64,000 nucleotides of DNA from contig CAXIPT010000001.1 in assembly GCA_964030475.1 (NCBI GenBank), positions 9,687,510 to 9,751,509 on the forward strand. The letters are read 5' to 3'. A program made the position numbers and the translations under genes. Below are positions 44,801-56,919 of this stretch, one piece after another. Position 1 is the first letter of the stretch. Every line of letters begins with the position of its first letter. The notes under the pieces are model-generated. The model was not told where the DNA came from. It made no database searches and saw nothing but the letters and a program-made list of their open reading frames with translations. This DNA is from Tethya wilhelma (Eukaryota > Porifera > Demospongiae > Tethyida > Tethyidae).

Positions 44801-46921
44801 ATCCAAAGTTTAGCAAGTCGTACTAAAATGGATATTGTTAGAATGCACTCATCGCACTAAATTCCAATTCATTATGACCTTCCTACACTCTAATATACTC
44901 AAGGTGCTTTTAGCTGTTTTTTCCCTGTAATGACTATATACTTTTTACAATGATCTGAAAGGGGTTTATTTATTGAAAATAAAAATGGTACTATTGTGTA
45001 CAGCATAAAATGAACTTTCAAGTGATATATAATTTATCCTATTTTGGATAAAAACAGATGATAAAGAGTTAGCTTTATTCAGAAACCCTATACAATTCCA
45101 TGAAAAAAATTCATACACGTAAACAGTGCATATACTGGGTAAGACCTAATCAGGCCAAAGTTTAGCATATCGTAACAAAATGGATATTGTTAGAATGCTC
45201 TCATCGCACTAAATACAATGGTGCAAGTCCCAATTCCTTATGACCTTTTAATATACCCAAGGTGATTTCAGGTGTTTTTTCCCTGCATACTTTTTACTAT
45301 GATCAGAAAAGGGTTTATTCTTTGAGAATACTATTGTATTTAGCACGAAATTAACTTTCAAGTGATTTATAATTTATTCTATTTTGGATAAAAACAGATG
45401 ATACAGAGTTGGTTTTATTCAGAAACCCTATACAATTCCATGGGGAAAATTCATACTCGTGAACAGTGCTTATTATGGTTTGGTCCTAATCAGGCTAAAG
45501 TTTAGCAAATCGGATATCGATTGAATGCTTACATCACACTGAATTCTATGGTGCAGGTCCTACCCAATTCCTTATGACCGTCCTACACTCAAGGTGCTTT
45601 TAGGTGTTTTTCCCTGTAACGACTACATCCTTTTTACTATTGTTAGTATAAAGTTTATTGTTTTATAATTAAACTGGTACCGTTTTATTGAGCATGAAAT
45701 GAACATTCCAATGATATTTACTTCACCCTATTTTGGAGAAAAACAGATGATACAGAGTTGGAACCCTATACAATTCCATGGGAAACAATCATACTCGTAA
45801 AAAGTGCATACACTTGGTAGGACATAATCAGGCCAAAGTTTAGCAAATCAAAATGGATATAATTAGAATGCTATCCATTGCACTGAATACATTGGTGCAA
45901 GTCCCAATTCCATATGACCTTGTTACACAATAATATACCGACTACATTCATTTGAACATTGCCAGTAAAGCGTTTATTGTTTAAAAATGGCAGTTTGTCC
46001 AATGTACACAGCATGATTTGAGCTTTTCAAGTATATAATATTTAATTTATCATGTTTTGGATAAAGACAGATGACACAGAGTTGCTTTTATTTTTATCCC
46101 CTATTCACACTTCCATGGAAAACAATCAACAGTGCATATACTAGGCAGGCGAAATTTAGCAAATCATAACAAAATGGTTTATTGTAGAATACTCTAATCA
46201 AATTAAATACAATGGTGCAAGTCCGAACTGCATATGACCTTGCAAAGTGCTTTTATTTTTATTTTTTTCTGTACCGACTGCATACTTTGACCATTGCCAG
46301 GAAAGGGTTTATAGTTTGAAGATGGAAGTTTTTCCATTGTGTTCATCATGAAGTGAGGTTTCTAATGATATATAAGATGTGTCATTTTGGATAAAAAAAG
46401 ATAATGCATATGTAGTTATATTCAGAACCATGCAGTAGTGCATATTCCCACTGGTAATGATGATAACCCTAGGCCTACTGAAACAGTGCTTATTATGGGT
46501 GGGACATAATCAGGCCAAGTTTAGTTGCTTGAATCGCACTGAATACAATGGTGAATGTCCCAATTGCTTATGACCTTTCTACACTATAATAATAATAATT
46601 ATTTTACTCAAGATGCTTTTGGTGTTTTTTCCCTGTTAAGGATTGCATACTTTTACTATTGTTAGTAAAAGTTTATTGTTTGAGAATAAAAATGGTACCA
46701 GTGTGTTCAGCATAAAATGAACAATCAAATGATATATAATTTATTGATGATACAGAGTTGGAATTCCCATGGGATACAATTATACTCGTAAATAGTGCAT
46801 ATACTGGGTATGACCTAATCAGGCCAAAGTTAAGCAAATGCTAACATAATGGATATTGTTAGAATGCTCTCATCGCACTGAATACAATTGTGCAAGTCCA
46901 TATGACCTTCCTACACTCTAA
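41883..46921 (+). repeat. 355-bp satellite, main block 2 (about 15 units)
   Basis: Head-to-tail units as in block 1. Units up to about 45400 are close to consensus; those from 45470 to 46920 are shorter and more diverged, with internal deletions, as expected at an array edge. Ends directly at the hairpin-ended repeat at 46922. Confidence 0.95.
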
Positions 46922-47373
46922 ATCCCAGTACGGTACATAGGAATGGCACAGATGGCCCATTAGCGCAATACAAATATTCATGCGAATAACTCTGCAAAAA
47001 CTGAGCGCTTGGCACTAAAAGGCTTCTTAAGCTCTTATTTAGCTCTTTCTCTTTCTAATGAGCCTAAAAACATGGCCTAAAACCATCGCTAAAGTATCAA
47101 ACAAAAATATGCCAAACCTTCTTCTTCTTCTTCTTTTCTTCTTCTTCTTCTTCCATTCGCTTTCAGAAGCTGATTCTTGAACGAATAAACTTGGTTTGTT
47201 TGTCTTCTATCGCTTTTGCCATCGGTTTTTGGTGTCTCTCATTGAGTCGCTAGATACAAAGCAAAAAGCGTCTTCTCCATATGGCAGCCATTAATTTCTA
47301 AACTCATGCATTATTCATAAGCTAGCTAGTCTAACGACCCTTGCCATATTCAAGTGGGCGTTATTTGGAATCT
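46922..47373 (-). repeat. hairpin-ended dispersed repeat, copy 4
   Basis: Inverted relative to copies 1-3: starts ATCCCAGTACGGTAC and ends at GTTATTTGGAATC. Contains (TTC)n at about 47119-47152. Confidence 0.82.
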
Positions 47374-47648
47374 ATTGCATGCACATTGCCCCAAGTTCTG
47401 GTTCTGCAGTTCTGTCCTATCCTCTCGTTCTCTGTGTTCAGTAATTCAGTAGGGAAGTTATCTTTAGCTAACAAGACACATATAATTGACATAAATCACA
47501 TTTTTCAGCTTGGGATTGAAGAGTTTCAGCTGTCTACAAGGCATGTCTGTGCTGACTGCCTGTACTGAGCTGTTGACAAGTTCTCCCAGGCTAAAAACTA
47601 AATTCTACTGAGATATTATAAACAATTATTCGAAAAAAATAGAACAAA

Positions 47649-47917
47649 CAAGTACAAAAAACATTAGAAATGTAATGCAAACATAGGAATGGCCAAATCG
47701 TAAAAAAGTGAGCAAACAAGATAGGAATGGTTGTGAGATTGAGCAAGTTCATTTCACTGTGTCACCTTATGTTCATTTCCCTATACTGAGCTCAATGACA
47801 TTGTAGACACAGGAATGAACTTGCTCAATCTCACAACCATTCCTATCTTGTTTGCTCACTTTTTTATGATTTGACGATTCCTATGTTTGCATTACATTTC
47901 TAATGTTTTTTGTACTT
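47649..47917. mobile_element. foldback MITE with about 115-bp arms
   Basis: CAAGTACAAAAAACATTAGA to GAGCAAGTTCATTTC pairs with GAATGAACTTGCTCAATCTC to TTTCTAATGTTTTTTGTACTT. Best-paired member of the family. Confidence 0.92.
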
Positions 47918-47924
47918 TAATATT

Positions 47925-48090
47925 ATATTCAAGGTGCTTTTAGGTGTTTTTTTTTCTTTACTGACTACATACTTTTGACCATTGCCAGTAATGGGTTTGT
48001 TTTTTAAAAATGGAAATTTTAGCATTGTATTCAGCATGAAATGAGTTTCAAATCATGTATGATTGAGCCTAGTTTATATAAAAACAGATG
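47925..48090 (+). repeat. diverged 355-bp satellite remnant
   Basis: ATATTCAAGGTGCTTTTAGG, ACTACATACTTTTGACCATT, AGCATGAAATGAG and ATAAAAACAGATGACCCAG; about half a monomer. Confidence 0.8.
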
Positions 48091-48411
48091 ACCCAGGTGT
48101 AAAATCTTACTAAAATTTTACAAGATTAAAAAAATGTTTTCCTTAGGCAAGATGCAAATTGTTGGCAAGATTATGACAAGAAAAAATATTAATGTCACTA
48201 CCTTGTGTTCAAGGAGCCAGATCTCTTCAAACAGGATAAAAAGAACAAAAGTAATTAATAAAGGCATCACAAGCAATGTTTTAGCTACCTAGTGCTTCCA
48301 AAAATAGCTGTAGATCTCAACTAGCAAGGTATATTGATCTACAATCACGTCTCATATGTATATTAGGCTGACTTCTAGCTTAGTAAGTAGCTAATACTTA
48401 TTTGGCATCAC
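48091..48411. other. unassigned spacer
   Basis: No ORF or known repeat. It lies between the satellite remnant and the copy B duplication. Confidence 0.5.
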
Positions 48412-49600
48412 AAGATTCTGGCAAGCTAGCAAACTACATGAATAATTTTTTCTAAGCACCACAGTATCAGGGTATTATATCATCCTACAATTAGAGGTAT
48501 TGCATCATCCAATTAAAAGCTGCTAAGAAGAAGTCTGCTTAAATACAGCTTGTTTATAAGGAGATTCACTAAGTTCCAGACATGTGTTTTTACAAATTTT
48601 ATTGTATAATTTTACCAGCCTGCCTCACTAAGACAGGCTAGAATATTAATTCAACTCAATTGGAACAGATAACTTGTTGGTAAGTTCTGATGTTATTAAA
48701 TACATAACATTGGCGTATCTAGCATGGTGCTCAGGGTGCTGGAGCACCCCCACTAGCTCAGAAAATAACGACATCATCACTTAAAAGTAGCGCTCACGAC
48801 AAGCGCAGTTCAATGGATTTTGCTTGAAATAGATAAAATACAAACTGATAAGACTTCAACTTGACTATCAAGAGTGAAATTTTACATATATAAGATTGAA
48901 GAAAAGGCTGAAAAACTGCAGAACACAGTGCCATCTCCGGCATGATAGCATTAATAACTATTAATAATTTTACTCATGTTACCCAAAAGTGGGCGTGGCT
49001 ACTTCAACATTTTCGGGCGCTCTGTACTCGCATTGCATCAGTACCCCCATGACTGAATCCTGGAAAGGCCACTGACTTTCACTATACATTGTGAAATGTG
49101 TACTGATCAAGCATCACCCATTTTGTAGTGATCAACTCCTTACAGGTCAATTTTTCACTAGAATTTGAGAACAACGCATGCATGGCCTATAAAGGTAAAG
49201 CAAGTGTGTATAATAATGTGTCCATACTGTTTCGACGATTTGATGTTAATATATATATGCATGTCTATCACTTCAAGATTGCCTTGATGCAAAGTACATC
49301 TGAATTCAGTAGCCAAACATAAACTGTTACATACTCAAAGTCTGTTGTTATCTATCATGTAATTTTGCATTATGTTCTATTTTATTGAAATCTTGTACTT
49401 AACTTAAGATCATGCATGTAAGATATTGTCATAAGATCTTGATCTTGCTGTAAGATCTTGGCTAAATATCTTGGAAGATCATACAAGATATTTTCACTTG
49501 GAGACACAGAGTTGGTTTTATTCAGAACCCCTATACACTTCCGTGGGAAACAATCATATTACTAATATACTGGGTAGCATCAGGCAAAATATAGCAAATC
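48412..49600 (+). repeat. dispersed direct duplication, copy B (partner 24318-25560)
   Basis: Same landmarks and orientation as copy A, about 24.1 kb away, ending in the same satellite edge (GACACAGAGTTGGTTTTATT at about 49503). Includes the AAGATCTTG cluster (49398-49490). Confidence 0.85.
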
Positions 49601-50172
49601 ATAACAAATGGATATCGTTAGAGTGCTATCATTGCACTGAATACAATGGTTCAAATTCTAATTCCATATGACCTTCCTATAGTCTAATATACTCAAGTGT
49701 GTTTTTTTTTTCACCGACTACATACTTTTGACCATTGCCACTAAAAGATTTATTGTTTAAAAATGGAAGTTTAGCCATTGTATTCCGCATGAAATAAGCT
49801 TTCAAATTATATGTAATTTATCTTGCTTTAGATAAAAACAGATGACACAGAGTTGCTTTTATGTTTAACCCCTATACACACTTGCATTGAAAACAATCAA
49901 CACTGCATACATATACTGGGTAGTCCTAATCAGGCCAAGGTTTAGCAAATTATAACAAAATGGATATTTTTAGAATACTCTCATCGCACTTAATACAACA
50001 ATCCAAGTCCCAATTCCATACGACCTTGCTACACCCTTATATAATCAGGTGCTTTTAGGAGTTTTTTTCTGTACCAACTACATACTTTTGACTATTGCCA
50101 GAAAAGGGTTTATGGTTTAAAGATGGAAGCTTTATCATTGTATTTGACATGAAATGAGCTTTCCAATGATAT
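49500..50172 (+). repeat. diverged 355-bp satellite, about two units
   Basis: Cores at about 49605 and 49955; it passes into the foldback MITE left arm at 50174. Confidence 0.88.
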
Positions 50173-50173
50173 A

Positions 50174-50324
50174 CAGGTAAAAAACAAAACATTGGAAATG
50201 TAGGAATGGCCAAATCGTAAAAAGAAAGCAAACAGGATGGAATGGCTGAGTGTGTGCAGAACGTGTGGGCTTCATGTAGTACTCCTTTTGGTCCCTCATG
50301 TTGCCCATAGGAATATTTCTTTAC
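50174..50324. mobile_element. foldback MITE, left part only (cut by P-like copy 2)
   Basis: AGGTAAAAAACAAAACATTG, GGAATGGCCAAATCGTAAAA, AAGCAAACAGGATGGAATGG and the loop up to ATTTCTTTAC are present. The right arm is missing because the P-like element begins at 50325. Confidence 0.88.
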
Positions 50325-50998
50325 CATAGATATTAGAAGTAATACGGGCACGGGATTGGAAACAGCCATATACCACAATACTTAAGTACCCGCCCACTCC
50401 AGTGTCCCAGTTTTTGTGTGTGAATATCACTAATGGTGGCTGTAGGTGGAGACTGAAACTTGCTTCCTGGTTTATCTTGGGCAAAGCGACGCTGAGTTTT
50501 AGATAAGCAACATAATTTATATAAGAAAGCTGCTTTACTGTACTGGGGACTGTTTTGTTGACCAGCTAGCTACAAGGTTTTTCTATAGAGAGTTGCTCGT
50601 GACACCCTTGCAACAGCACGAAGGGTACTTGTGATTGAAAACTAGAATATTTTAGGGCTTTATTGTTGTTGTGTGGAACAGTACTCAGCAAAGGAGAGCT
50701 TGCAGCATAAGAAACTGTTAAACCGTCTGTAAAAGGCAAGCGGTATGGCAACCTTCTGTTGGTATTCTGTGACACCATTTAGCGCCTTGTTTACCTTGAG
50801 TTCACTCAAGGAACCCTTCCACACAAAGTTCAGCTATTACTGTATGGCACTGTGCTGTAGTTTACTTGAAAATGACTTTTTTTGTTTACTACGCTTGCTG
50901 ATATGTCTGTTACTAAGGGGCTACAAACCATAATTGCTTTGCAGCTGCCACCACTTTTGTACATGCCACACTGACACCCACTACATAACCATGTACCA

Positions 50999-52232
50999 AT
51001 GAATGAATTTTATGACTACAAAATTAATATTGTTGTCAGATACACCATGGGCTGTGGCCAGCGAAAATTCAGGCTGACAGCAAAGAAGAACTGGGTGCGC
51101 AAGAAGTACCAGCCACAGTCACTTTCAGTTTCTGTGCCACACAAAATTGCAGACAGTGTCCTGTTTCGTGCCAAGTTGCGTTTGACAGACCTCAGGAACT
51201 GGAATCTGGACATGCCTAGAAGCAGCACTGAAGATGTGAGGGTGTACAGAGAGCATGAGGGATCGAGTCACATTGGCATTGCACCTCAACTGGTAGAGTT
51301 GGCGTCTGGTGGTAGGGATCCATGAGATATGCACCAGAGAGACTCCTCCATTACAACCTCTACCAGCAACAATCCACTCAGTAGAAGACCTCTCAAGCGT
51401 ACTGAATGTGTTGGATTCTCTACACATCTGTCCTGGCATCACAGACACCACCAAGTATGCTCCTGTAATTGACTCCCATGGAGGTGTTTTCTCTGACAGA
51501 AATGGTGAGGACATGTCTTAATATGATTTGAAGTAATAATTATTTTATTGTGCGTAATATTATAGGAATCCAGACTGCTTACGAAGCAACTGTGTGAGGC
51601 ATGTGAGGTGTATGTGGCCAGCAACAAAGTGCTGTGAGAGTTGCAAGCAGTTCAGAGATAACACCCTTCAATGCTTGTTGTACAGACACTCGCACCAGAA
51701 GAACAGCAGTGGAATCAGTTCTCACACCAACTACAGGTACATGTCGAGTGATGAGAAGGATGAGCGTATGAAACAGCTACATGATGAGCTACGTAACATT
51801 GCAACATATTAGGCTCCAGAATTCCATCAAGAGAAATTTTGAAACAAGCTCCATTCCTCTTCAGTCAGATCTGCACAAAGACCTCCACTCTGTAATGAAG
51901 ACTCACACAGATGCTGTGTTGAAGGAGCATGGAGAGGAGTCATTTCAGGCAATTTTTTGGCTGCAGCACTTATTTCCAGTAGACCACAGTCTGTTCGTTG
52001 GCATCCCTTCATCATAAAGTGGTGCTTGTATCTCCATCACAAGTCGAGTGGCGCATATGAGACTCTCCGGAAGTCAGGTGTTGTGAAACTCCCTTGTGGT
52101 TGAACATTGAGAGATTACTGACACTTCGCTCCATCACGAGTTGGCTTTTCGGCATCCTCTGACAAGCAACTGATAGATCTCGCTCACCATACCAAACCAA
52201 CGTGGTTGTCACCTTATGTGGTGCTTCTCATT
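50999..52232 (+). pseudogene. P-like transposase, exons 1 and 2a (copy 2)
   Basis: Exon 1 (50999-51504) matches copy 1 exon 1 (MNEFYDYKINIVVRYTMG, RLTAKKNWVRKKYQPQ, DVRVYREHEG); a frame change near 51270 breaks it. Intron 1 is 61 bp (51505-51565, GTGAGG..TTATAG) and lacks the 885-bp insertion. Exon 2 starts at 51566 and keeps CAA where copy 1 has a stop, but has a deletion near 51795, an insertion of ACTCAC near 51902 and TGA codons near 52101 and 52119. It is cut by the insert at 52233 within the strand before the first catalytic Asp. Confidence 0.85.
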
Positions 52233-53035
52233 GGGGCGAGCCTGAGCGAGCCCCACATGGTCTTTGTAACTGGTAGAATTTCTGCTTGTTTGTTGGTTGG
52301 TTTGTACATGGTGGACACTTTCCGCATATTCAAATTATTCGAACGGTAATATGCAGTCCAGATTACGTCACAAATATATTGAAATTTGGAATTGCACAAT
52401 ACCATATTATACACGTACACGTGGCCGGCAGAGACTGTAGCTTGCTTAGAGAGAGGCATAGATCTTGAGAGCGCGAAAGAAAAAGGAGACTCGACGCAGA
52501 GACATATTTGAGCAGACACTGCCATGGGGACACTACTCCTGAGAGATACAGTCTCTTGAAGCAGACCTAGAGAGCCGGCCTGCACCTCACGCAGGAGCAA
52601 ATTTAATATTGAGCAACTATGACACCATGCACGGTGCTAGTCTAGCAAGTCACACTTGCTCCGCCCATAGTGATGGCCGAATTGCTCTTCAACACTGAGA
52701 AAACTTCCTAGCTAATCTGCTAATTGACAATTTCAAATTGATACTGACATTCTGACTGAGATATCGTCTTCTTCTCAATCAAGAAATGCTGCCTCATGAG
52801 CTCTTCTTTCATGACATTTATACCTGGCATCTAGGTATAGATATATAAAACAGAATCAACTTGATGTATATATAGCAACTGGAAAGGAGACTCTCAAGGT
52901 GTAGTACAGCGGCACCAAAGGGAAGCCACTCAACACAAATTTGCGATGGAGAGTGCTTCATATCTACAACTGCCAGCACCCTTGAGATGCCTATATACTT
53001 GACAGTTAACGACCTAGCTACTGGTTGGTCAAGAG

Positions 53036-55195
53036 TACTATTGGACGATAACTAATTTTTGAAGTTGCGATTATTGTCAAAAATATCACTGCAATAATTG
53101 CAAAAAATTATAGCATTGATTGTTTATTTTAAATGTGAATATCTTAATGATTTACAGTTTTACACACAAAAAATATTAATTAAAACATGTTTTTGGACAA
53201 AAAACTAGCCTATTTACATTCATTGGAGATAATCGAGCTCGAAGATGGCCAGAAATATATCCAGCTTTGCTGAAGAGACGCTCAGATGGCACACTTGTAC
53301 CACATATGCACAAATACTTTTGAGCAAGAGTTGCTAGTATTGGTAGTCGTTTTGATTCAATTTTCCACCAATCAATAGGATTGTCTTCGGGGCTTATGAC
53401 AGGTAAGTCCATGTACAAAGACTGTTCTTTCTCGACCTTTGCTGTGGGAGATAGTGACTCAGTACTTTTCTCTTTCAATGCTTTCTTTAAAACTGCTCCA
53501 AGACCTTTCAATTTTTTAGGTGCAGGAGGATTTATATCCTCACTTTCAGATTCCAATCGTGAATGTTCATCAGGAACAAGCTTCTCTGCAATAGTAATAG
53601 CTTCAGTTTTAAGCTGAAAGAGAACAGAGTCTTTATTAGCTAAATATTCTGCTTTAAATCTAGGATCCAGAAAGCTGCATTTGTCAAGAATATCAGAAGT
53701 TTCTGTACGAATGTAGTAAGCTGGTAATTTATCTGCAATTATCCCTTTCATTTCTTTTACAATTGCACTATCATCATCCTCAACAACAAGAACTTCATCC
53801 ACAACATGTTTCAAAAGAGGTCGAATTGCTGAAATAGTAATGTGCTTCTCACCAGCTAAAGCATCAGTAAGAACATGAAGTGGTTTCAATGCAGAAGCTA
53901 CATCCTCCAAAACAGTGAACTCACGATCTGAAGGCATGCGATACCAGTTTTTCCGATCTTCAGCTAACACACCACATATGGCTTGCTGTTGCTCCAAGAT
54001 CCTAGCAATCATCTCATAGGTTGAACCCCATCGCGTGACAACATCTGAAATTAGCTTTTTTTGCTTCATGCCTAAGTCTGACTGTTTCTGCCTGAGATCT
54101 CGGTACTTTTTCCAACTTCTACTAAACACTTCTAACAATGAGTGACATCTTGCAACTGCCCTTTTTACTGCATCGATATCCAATGCCTTGTTTACAGCGA
54201 GATCTAGATTATGACCAAAACAACTGATTCGTGGCCAAGAAAGAGATTCAAAAGCAGCAACAAAGTTAGAGCCATTGTCAGTAGTTGTACAAACCAGTTT
54301 GTTGCTCTCAAGCTCCCAGTTTTGTAGTATTTCTTGTATAGCTTCTGCTAGATTATTTCCTGTGTGATCCTCAAAAACAGGTACTGTATCAAGGCAAAAA
54401 CAGCTTAGCTCCCAATCTTCATTTATAAAATGCACAGTGAAACTCAGGTATGGGTGTTTAGCTGAACTTGTCCATAGATCAGTAGTTGCTGCAAATGATT
54501 GGGCACTTTTTACAGCTGGCTTAACAATGTCATTTTTTAGCTCAGTGTACATTTGAGGAATCTTAGTGTCTGAAAAGTACTTACGAGAAGGAAGAGAGTA
54601 CTTCGGATCAAATTTCATCACCATATGCCTAAAGCCAGGTTTCTCAACAACGTAGATGGTTGCATATCCCTAGCAATAAAATGAGCAACAGCATCATTCA
54701 ACTCCTGGGCTCGTCGAGATTTTGGGTCATACTTTTTGGATTTTTCAAGGACATCTTCCAATGTCTGGTGCCTCCTTTTAGGTATCTTGCCACGTTCAAG
54801 TGTAGAAAATATCTCAGGGTGATTGTCTTGCAAGTGAACAAACATGTTGGTTGTGTTAGAACGCTTGGACTGCACAACTTTTTTGCAATGACGGCAAACA
54901 GGCTTTTCACTTTCTGTAGGAATAGGCTGTCCTTTTTCATTTGCTTTGAGCCCAAAATGAGCCCATACTTCACTAGTAGAATTTGGTTTTTTTACTAGAT
55001 TACACTCACTAGTACTAGCCTCAGCCATTTTGTTTCACGAGGTTTCAGCCTAACACGTGCATAGCACGTGCACACGCATGATGAAATACTGCCCTTTGAC
55101 CTCAAGTTGCAATAATAACAATAGTCCAAAAGTACAGTATTGCACGTTCTGTGATATCGCATATCGCGATACTATCGTACTATCGTCCAATAGTA
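53036..55195 (-). mobile_element. hAT transposon, complete and little decayed
   Basis: Perfect 15-bp inverted ends TACTATTGGACGATA (53036-53050 and, inverted, 55181-55195) with an exact 8-bp duplication GTCAAGAG (53028-53035 and 55196-55203). 2160 bp, one transposase gene on the minus strand. A direct TATCG-containing repeat (ACTATCGT twice) lies at the inside of the right end. The best-preserved element in the window. Confidence 0.97.
53176..55028 (-). pseudogene. hAT transposase, BED finger + catalytic core + dimerisation domain
   Basis: DNA transposase of the ZBED/hAT-Ac kind. From ATG at 55028 the first frame (136 codons) contains the BED zinc finger: C45 and C48 in PVCRHCKK, H65 and H70 in FVHLQDNH. 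A one-base shift at about 54651 moves reading to the second frame (482 codons to the stop at 53176), which continues without further stops. Core: FAATTDLWTS (catalytic Asp), CTTDNGSNFVAAF (second Asp), ISCFGHNLDLAVNKAL, DVVTRWGSTYEMI, LDPRFKAEYL. C-terminus: DWWKIESKRLPILATLAQKY and PSERLFSKAGYI, the hAT dimerisation motif. Length is typical. Only this one lesion is seen; a sequencing error cannot be excluded. Confidence 0.95.
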
Positions 55196-55462
55196 GTCAA
55201 GAGTGAGAAGAGTTTGCAAGCAAAGTCCCCTATATACAGCAAGTGTACAATTTAAGGTACCAAGCAGTACTGGTTTAGTTGTCTCATATAGCCACCATTG
55301 GAGTGACTGCTCTTGCTTGTTCTTCAACTCTGCTCTCCCGAATCTACGTCTTCAAACACCTCAAGGCTCCAGCAGTCACAAATCATGAGATGCAACAGAA
55401 GCACATGCACATGCGTACCTCTACCCTTGAGACCACAGAGCTACTCATGCAGGCTCGCCCCC

Positions 55463-56919
55463 GTGATGCTCTGGTAGATGAGATGTTGTCAAAGAGGGGC
55501 TGGTGTTTGACAAGACAACAGGAGCACTAACAGGAGTCGTGGATCTTGGTGATGTGACCAACTACCTCATTGATCACGAGCGACAACTCACTGGAGGCAA
55601 GAAGCGACCACCTCTTGCTAAGTCATTGGTCGTATTCATGGTTTGTGGTGTGGTGACAAATCTTACAGTCAAGGGCTGTGACATCTTTCCTCTTTTGTGG
55701 GAGGCTATTGAACACCTTACACGATCAGGAATTCATGTCATAGCTGTCACGTGTGATGCTGCTTCCAACAACAGGAAGCTATTCAGCCTCAGAGTCACCT
55801 CCATGCTACAAAACAGAGAATGTGCTCAGAACTGATATACTTCATCTCGGACCCTCCTCACTTGCTGAAGACAATCAGGAACTGTTTTGCTAGTAGCACT
55901 CGCCATCTTATGGGTAAGTTAAACACATGGTTTTTGAAAAACCACAGAACCACAAAGAATATTTTCACAATTAAACATCCACTTCTGATTACAGTGTCAA
56001 GGCCAGGAAATCAGCTGGAGACACATTGTCAAGCTGTACGATAAGAATGTTGGAGCTGCCACCGGTTTGTCTCTGGTCCACAAGCTGAAGTTTGAACACG
56101 TATTTTTGAACAGCTTCTCCAAGATGCGTGTTAATCTGGCTGCACAAGTACGTGTGTTCTGTCTTCTCCGAGCAATGAGTATACATTTTGCCATTTCCTT
56201 TTCTTTTTAAGGTGCTCAGTGAGAGTGTTGGAAATGCTCTGTACTTGACGCGAGGGAAGGAAGCATTTGAGACAGCATTCTTCATCATGAAGGTAGACAA
56301 ATTTTTTTGATTGCCTCAATGTCTCTTCATGTGATGAGGGGAAGTTGAAGAGGAAGCCATTCAGACAGCCTTTCCAAAGCTGCAATGACTTCAGGCTTGA
56401 TGTATGTATCAAACAGTATCCAAATGCACCTGAACATCTTCAGTTTTTACTTCTCTTTTTTGCCTTTCCGGAAAGAGTTCCTCCCTTACTTGAAAGCATG
56501 GCAGGCTGAGTCACCAAACGTTGAGATCACAGGTAATATCTACACCAGTGCTATTATGTCCTGTGAAATAATACACACTCTATTGCAACTTCCTTACAGT
56601 CCGATCCTTTCTTGAGTTGGTGCCAAAGATATTGAAGCTGCCTGGAATCACCTACTTCCTCAGTGCAAAGTTAAACCAAGACCCCCTTGAAAAGTATTTT
56701 GGGTGTGTACGACAGCACGGTCGTGTAAATGACAACCCTACAGTTTCCCAGGCACTCAAAACCACTCAGACATTGAGAGTGGTCAACAACATCCGATTTG
56801 ATGACATCACTGGGAACTGTAGGGGTACCAAGAGGAAAGGTCACATTGTGGTTGAGGCTGCAGACCTGGTACCACTTCCAAAGAGGAAGCCTTTGTGCTT
56901 TGCACATGAAGTATATTAG
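55463..56919 (+). pseudogene. P-like transposase, exons 2b to 6 (copy 2)
   Basis: After the insert, exon 2 resumes with the first Asp block (DEM) minus one base, then LVFDKTTGALTGVVDLGDV and VTCDAASNNRKLF (second Asp) to a GTAAGT donor at 55914. Exon 3 is 55995-56147, exon 4 56212-56401 (donor GTATGT), exon 5 about 56470-56533 with a lost AG acceptor and a deletion of about 55 bp relative to copy 1. Exon 6 (56600-56919) reads FLELVPKILKLPGI, LNQDPLEKYFGCVRQHGRVN and TTQTLRVVNN; the Glu in QDPLE is the third catalytic residue of P-type transposases. It supplies the C-terminus missing from copy 1. Confidence 0.88.

Larger units (their letters stand above)
52233..55462. mobile_element. unclassified insert in P-like exon 2 (itself split by a hAT element)
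   Basis: Left edge GGGGCGAGCCTGAGCGAGCC at 52233 and right edge CAGGCTCGCCCC ending at 55462 form a 12-bp inverted repeat. Without the hAT element it is about 1.06 kb. Exon sequence resumes at about 55463, where GTGATGCTCTGG partly repeats GTGGTGCTTCTCAT left of the insert, an imperfect target duplication. The right part reads SRIYVFKHLKAPAV and STLETTELLMQARPR in one frame, possibly a gene fragment. The GGGGCGAGCCTGAGCGAG motif also occurs twice in the MITE at 19882-20506. Confidence 0.6.

Noticed and set aside
23100..46921. CRISPR-like regular repeats
   Set aside because: The repeat unit is 355 bp head to tail without unique spacers, in a eukaryotic context; it is a satellite.
52286..52600. 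ORFs on both strands at the start of the insert in P-like copy 2
   Set aside because: No recognisable motif, and the two strands are equally open; not supported as genes.
54660..54998. 112-codon plus-strand ORF
   Set aside because: Antisense shadow of the hAT BED-finger frame.
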